DNA of 14,432 nt from Chloroflexota bacterium (lineage in GTDB: Bacteria; Chloroflexota; Anaerolineae; Anaerolineales; Anaerolineaceae): NCBI GenBank assembly GCA_023434145.1, contig JAEYTI010000299.1, forward strand, positions 1-14,432, given 5' to 3'. A model generated the notes under the pieces. That model was not told where the DNA came from, did no database searches, and saw only the letters and a list, made by a program, of their open reading frames with translations. The position numbers and the translations under genes are program-made. This document shows, one piece after another, positions 14,267-14,432 of the stretch. The first letter of the stretch is position 1. Every line of letters starts with the position of its first letter.

Positions 14267-14300
14267 CCTGGCAGGTAACCCGTGCCAGAATCGTGCCAGG
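14267..14300. promoter_or_regulatory. Three TGCCAG half-sites upstream of the LCP gene
   Basis: CCTGGCA (14267-14273) is the inverse of TGCCAG (14283-14288) and TGCCAGG (14294-14300). The last two sit in direct repeats of CGTGCCAG starting 11 nt apart, about one helical turn, just upstream of the LCP ribosome site. They could be an operator or part of the 5' leader. No regulator gene is adjacent. Confidence 0.3.
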
Positions 14301-14374
14301 AAATACCTCCGACGTGAGGGGAAATGAAGATCCGCGCGTTTTTCTGGTATCCTTAAAGGGTCTAATCTTTTAGT

Positions 14375-14405
14375 ATCTATTCCAATGTTATTTTGTGTTT
14401 GTGGT
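14375..14405 (+). repeat. Right copy of the dispersed repeat found at the left edge
   Basis: ATCTATTCCAATGTTATT followed by TTGTGTTTGTGGT matches the reverse complement of 16-48 with three mismatches and a 2-nt length difference. It leads into the terminal palindrome, so repeat and palindrome are probably one element. Confidence 0.75.
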
Positions 14406-14432
14406 GCGAGACGTAGTCTCGCACCACAAACA
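14396..14432. repeat. Perfect 17-bp-arm palindrome at the right edge
   Basis: TGTTTGTGGTGCGAGAC (14396-14412), a GTA loop, and the exact reverse complement (14416-14432) end precisely at the last base of the window. The left flank belongs to the repeat shared with the other window edge. Its true extent beyond the window is unknown. Confidence 0.9.

Noticed and set aside
16..14432. Inverted terminal repeats of a linear plasmid, phage or large transposon
   Set aside because: The genes between are ordinary chromosomal functions with no replication, capsid, integrase or transposase gene; an assembly break at a dispersed repeat is simpler.

Overview
The window reads as ordinary chromosomal DNA from a GC-rich bacterium. 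It is most likely a member of the Chloroflexota (Anaerolineae-like), but this is inferred only from gene content and protein style: a 7TM-PAS histidine kinase, COG4586/4587/3694 ABC genes, a deazaflavin-type reductase, a DmpA-type peptidase and an LCP protein. I see no rRNA, tRNA, CRISPR array, integrase or transposase. The 15-C run at base 1, plus copies of one repeat at both ends in inverted orientation, suggest a metagenomic contig bounded by a dispersed repeat.

Left to right: (1) 1-386, an AT-richer, highly structured leader with no convincing gene. (2) 387-2872, a membrane histidine kinase overlapping a single-domain response regulator. (3) 3148-4137, a lipoate-protein ligase A. (4) 4438-5016, an orphan lipoprotein. 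(5) On the minus strand, an M48/Ste24-type membrane protease followed by a small F420-type (DDN family) oxidoreductase. The protease's apparent N-terminus lies in a different frame, with the first membrane helix missing. (6) On the plus strand, a two-TM helical protein (6936-7844) and a 75-aa helical-domain protein (7917-8144), ending at a strong bidirectional terminator. (7) On the minus strand, a three-gene ABC-2 exporter operon (ATPase, permease, permease) with a 191-bp multi-palindrome element between the ATPase and first permease genes. (8) On the plus strand, a compact DinB-like / PH-domain / S58 peptidase operon with a recognisable promoter. (9) On the minus strand, a LytR-CpsA-Psr protein.

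The most distinctive feature is not a protein. Several spacers hold long, perfect or near-perfect palindromes (4282-4331, 5070-5128, 6773-6829, 8155-8195, 9806-9996, 14396-14432), mostly with no sequence in common. One is a textbook bidirectional terminator. The others lack the T-tract and look like REP/MITE-type elements or factor-assisted terminators. I do not see a clear new defence or metabolic system. The best candidates for something undescribed are the palindromic element inside the ABC operon, the structured leader at the left end, and the orphan two-TM helical protein with its 75-aa partner.
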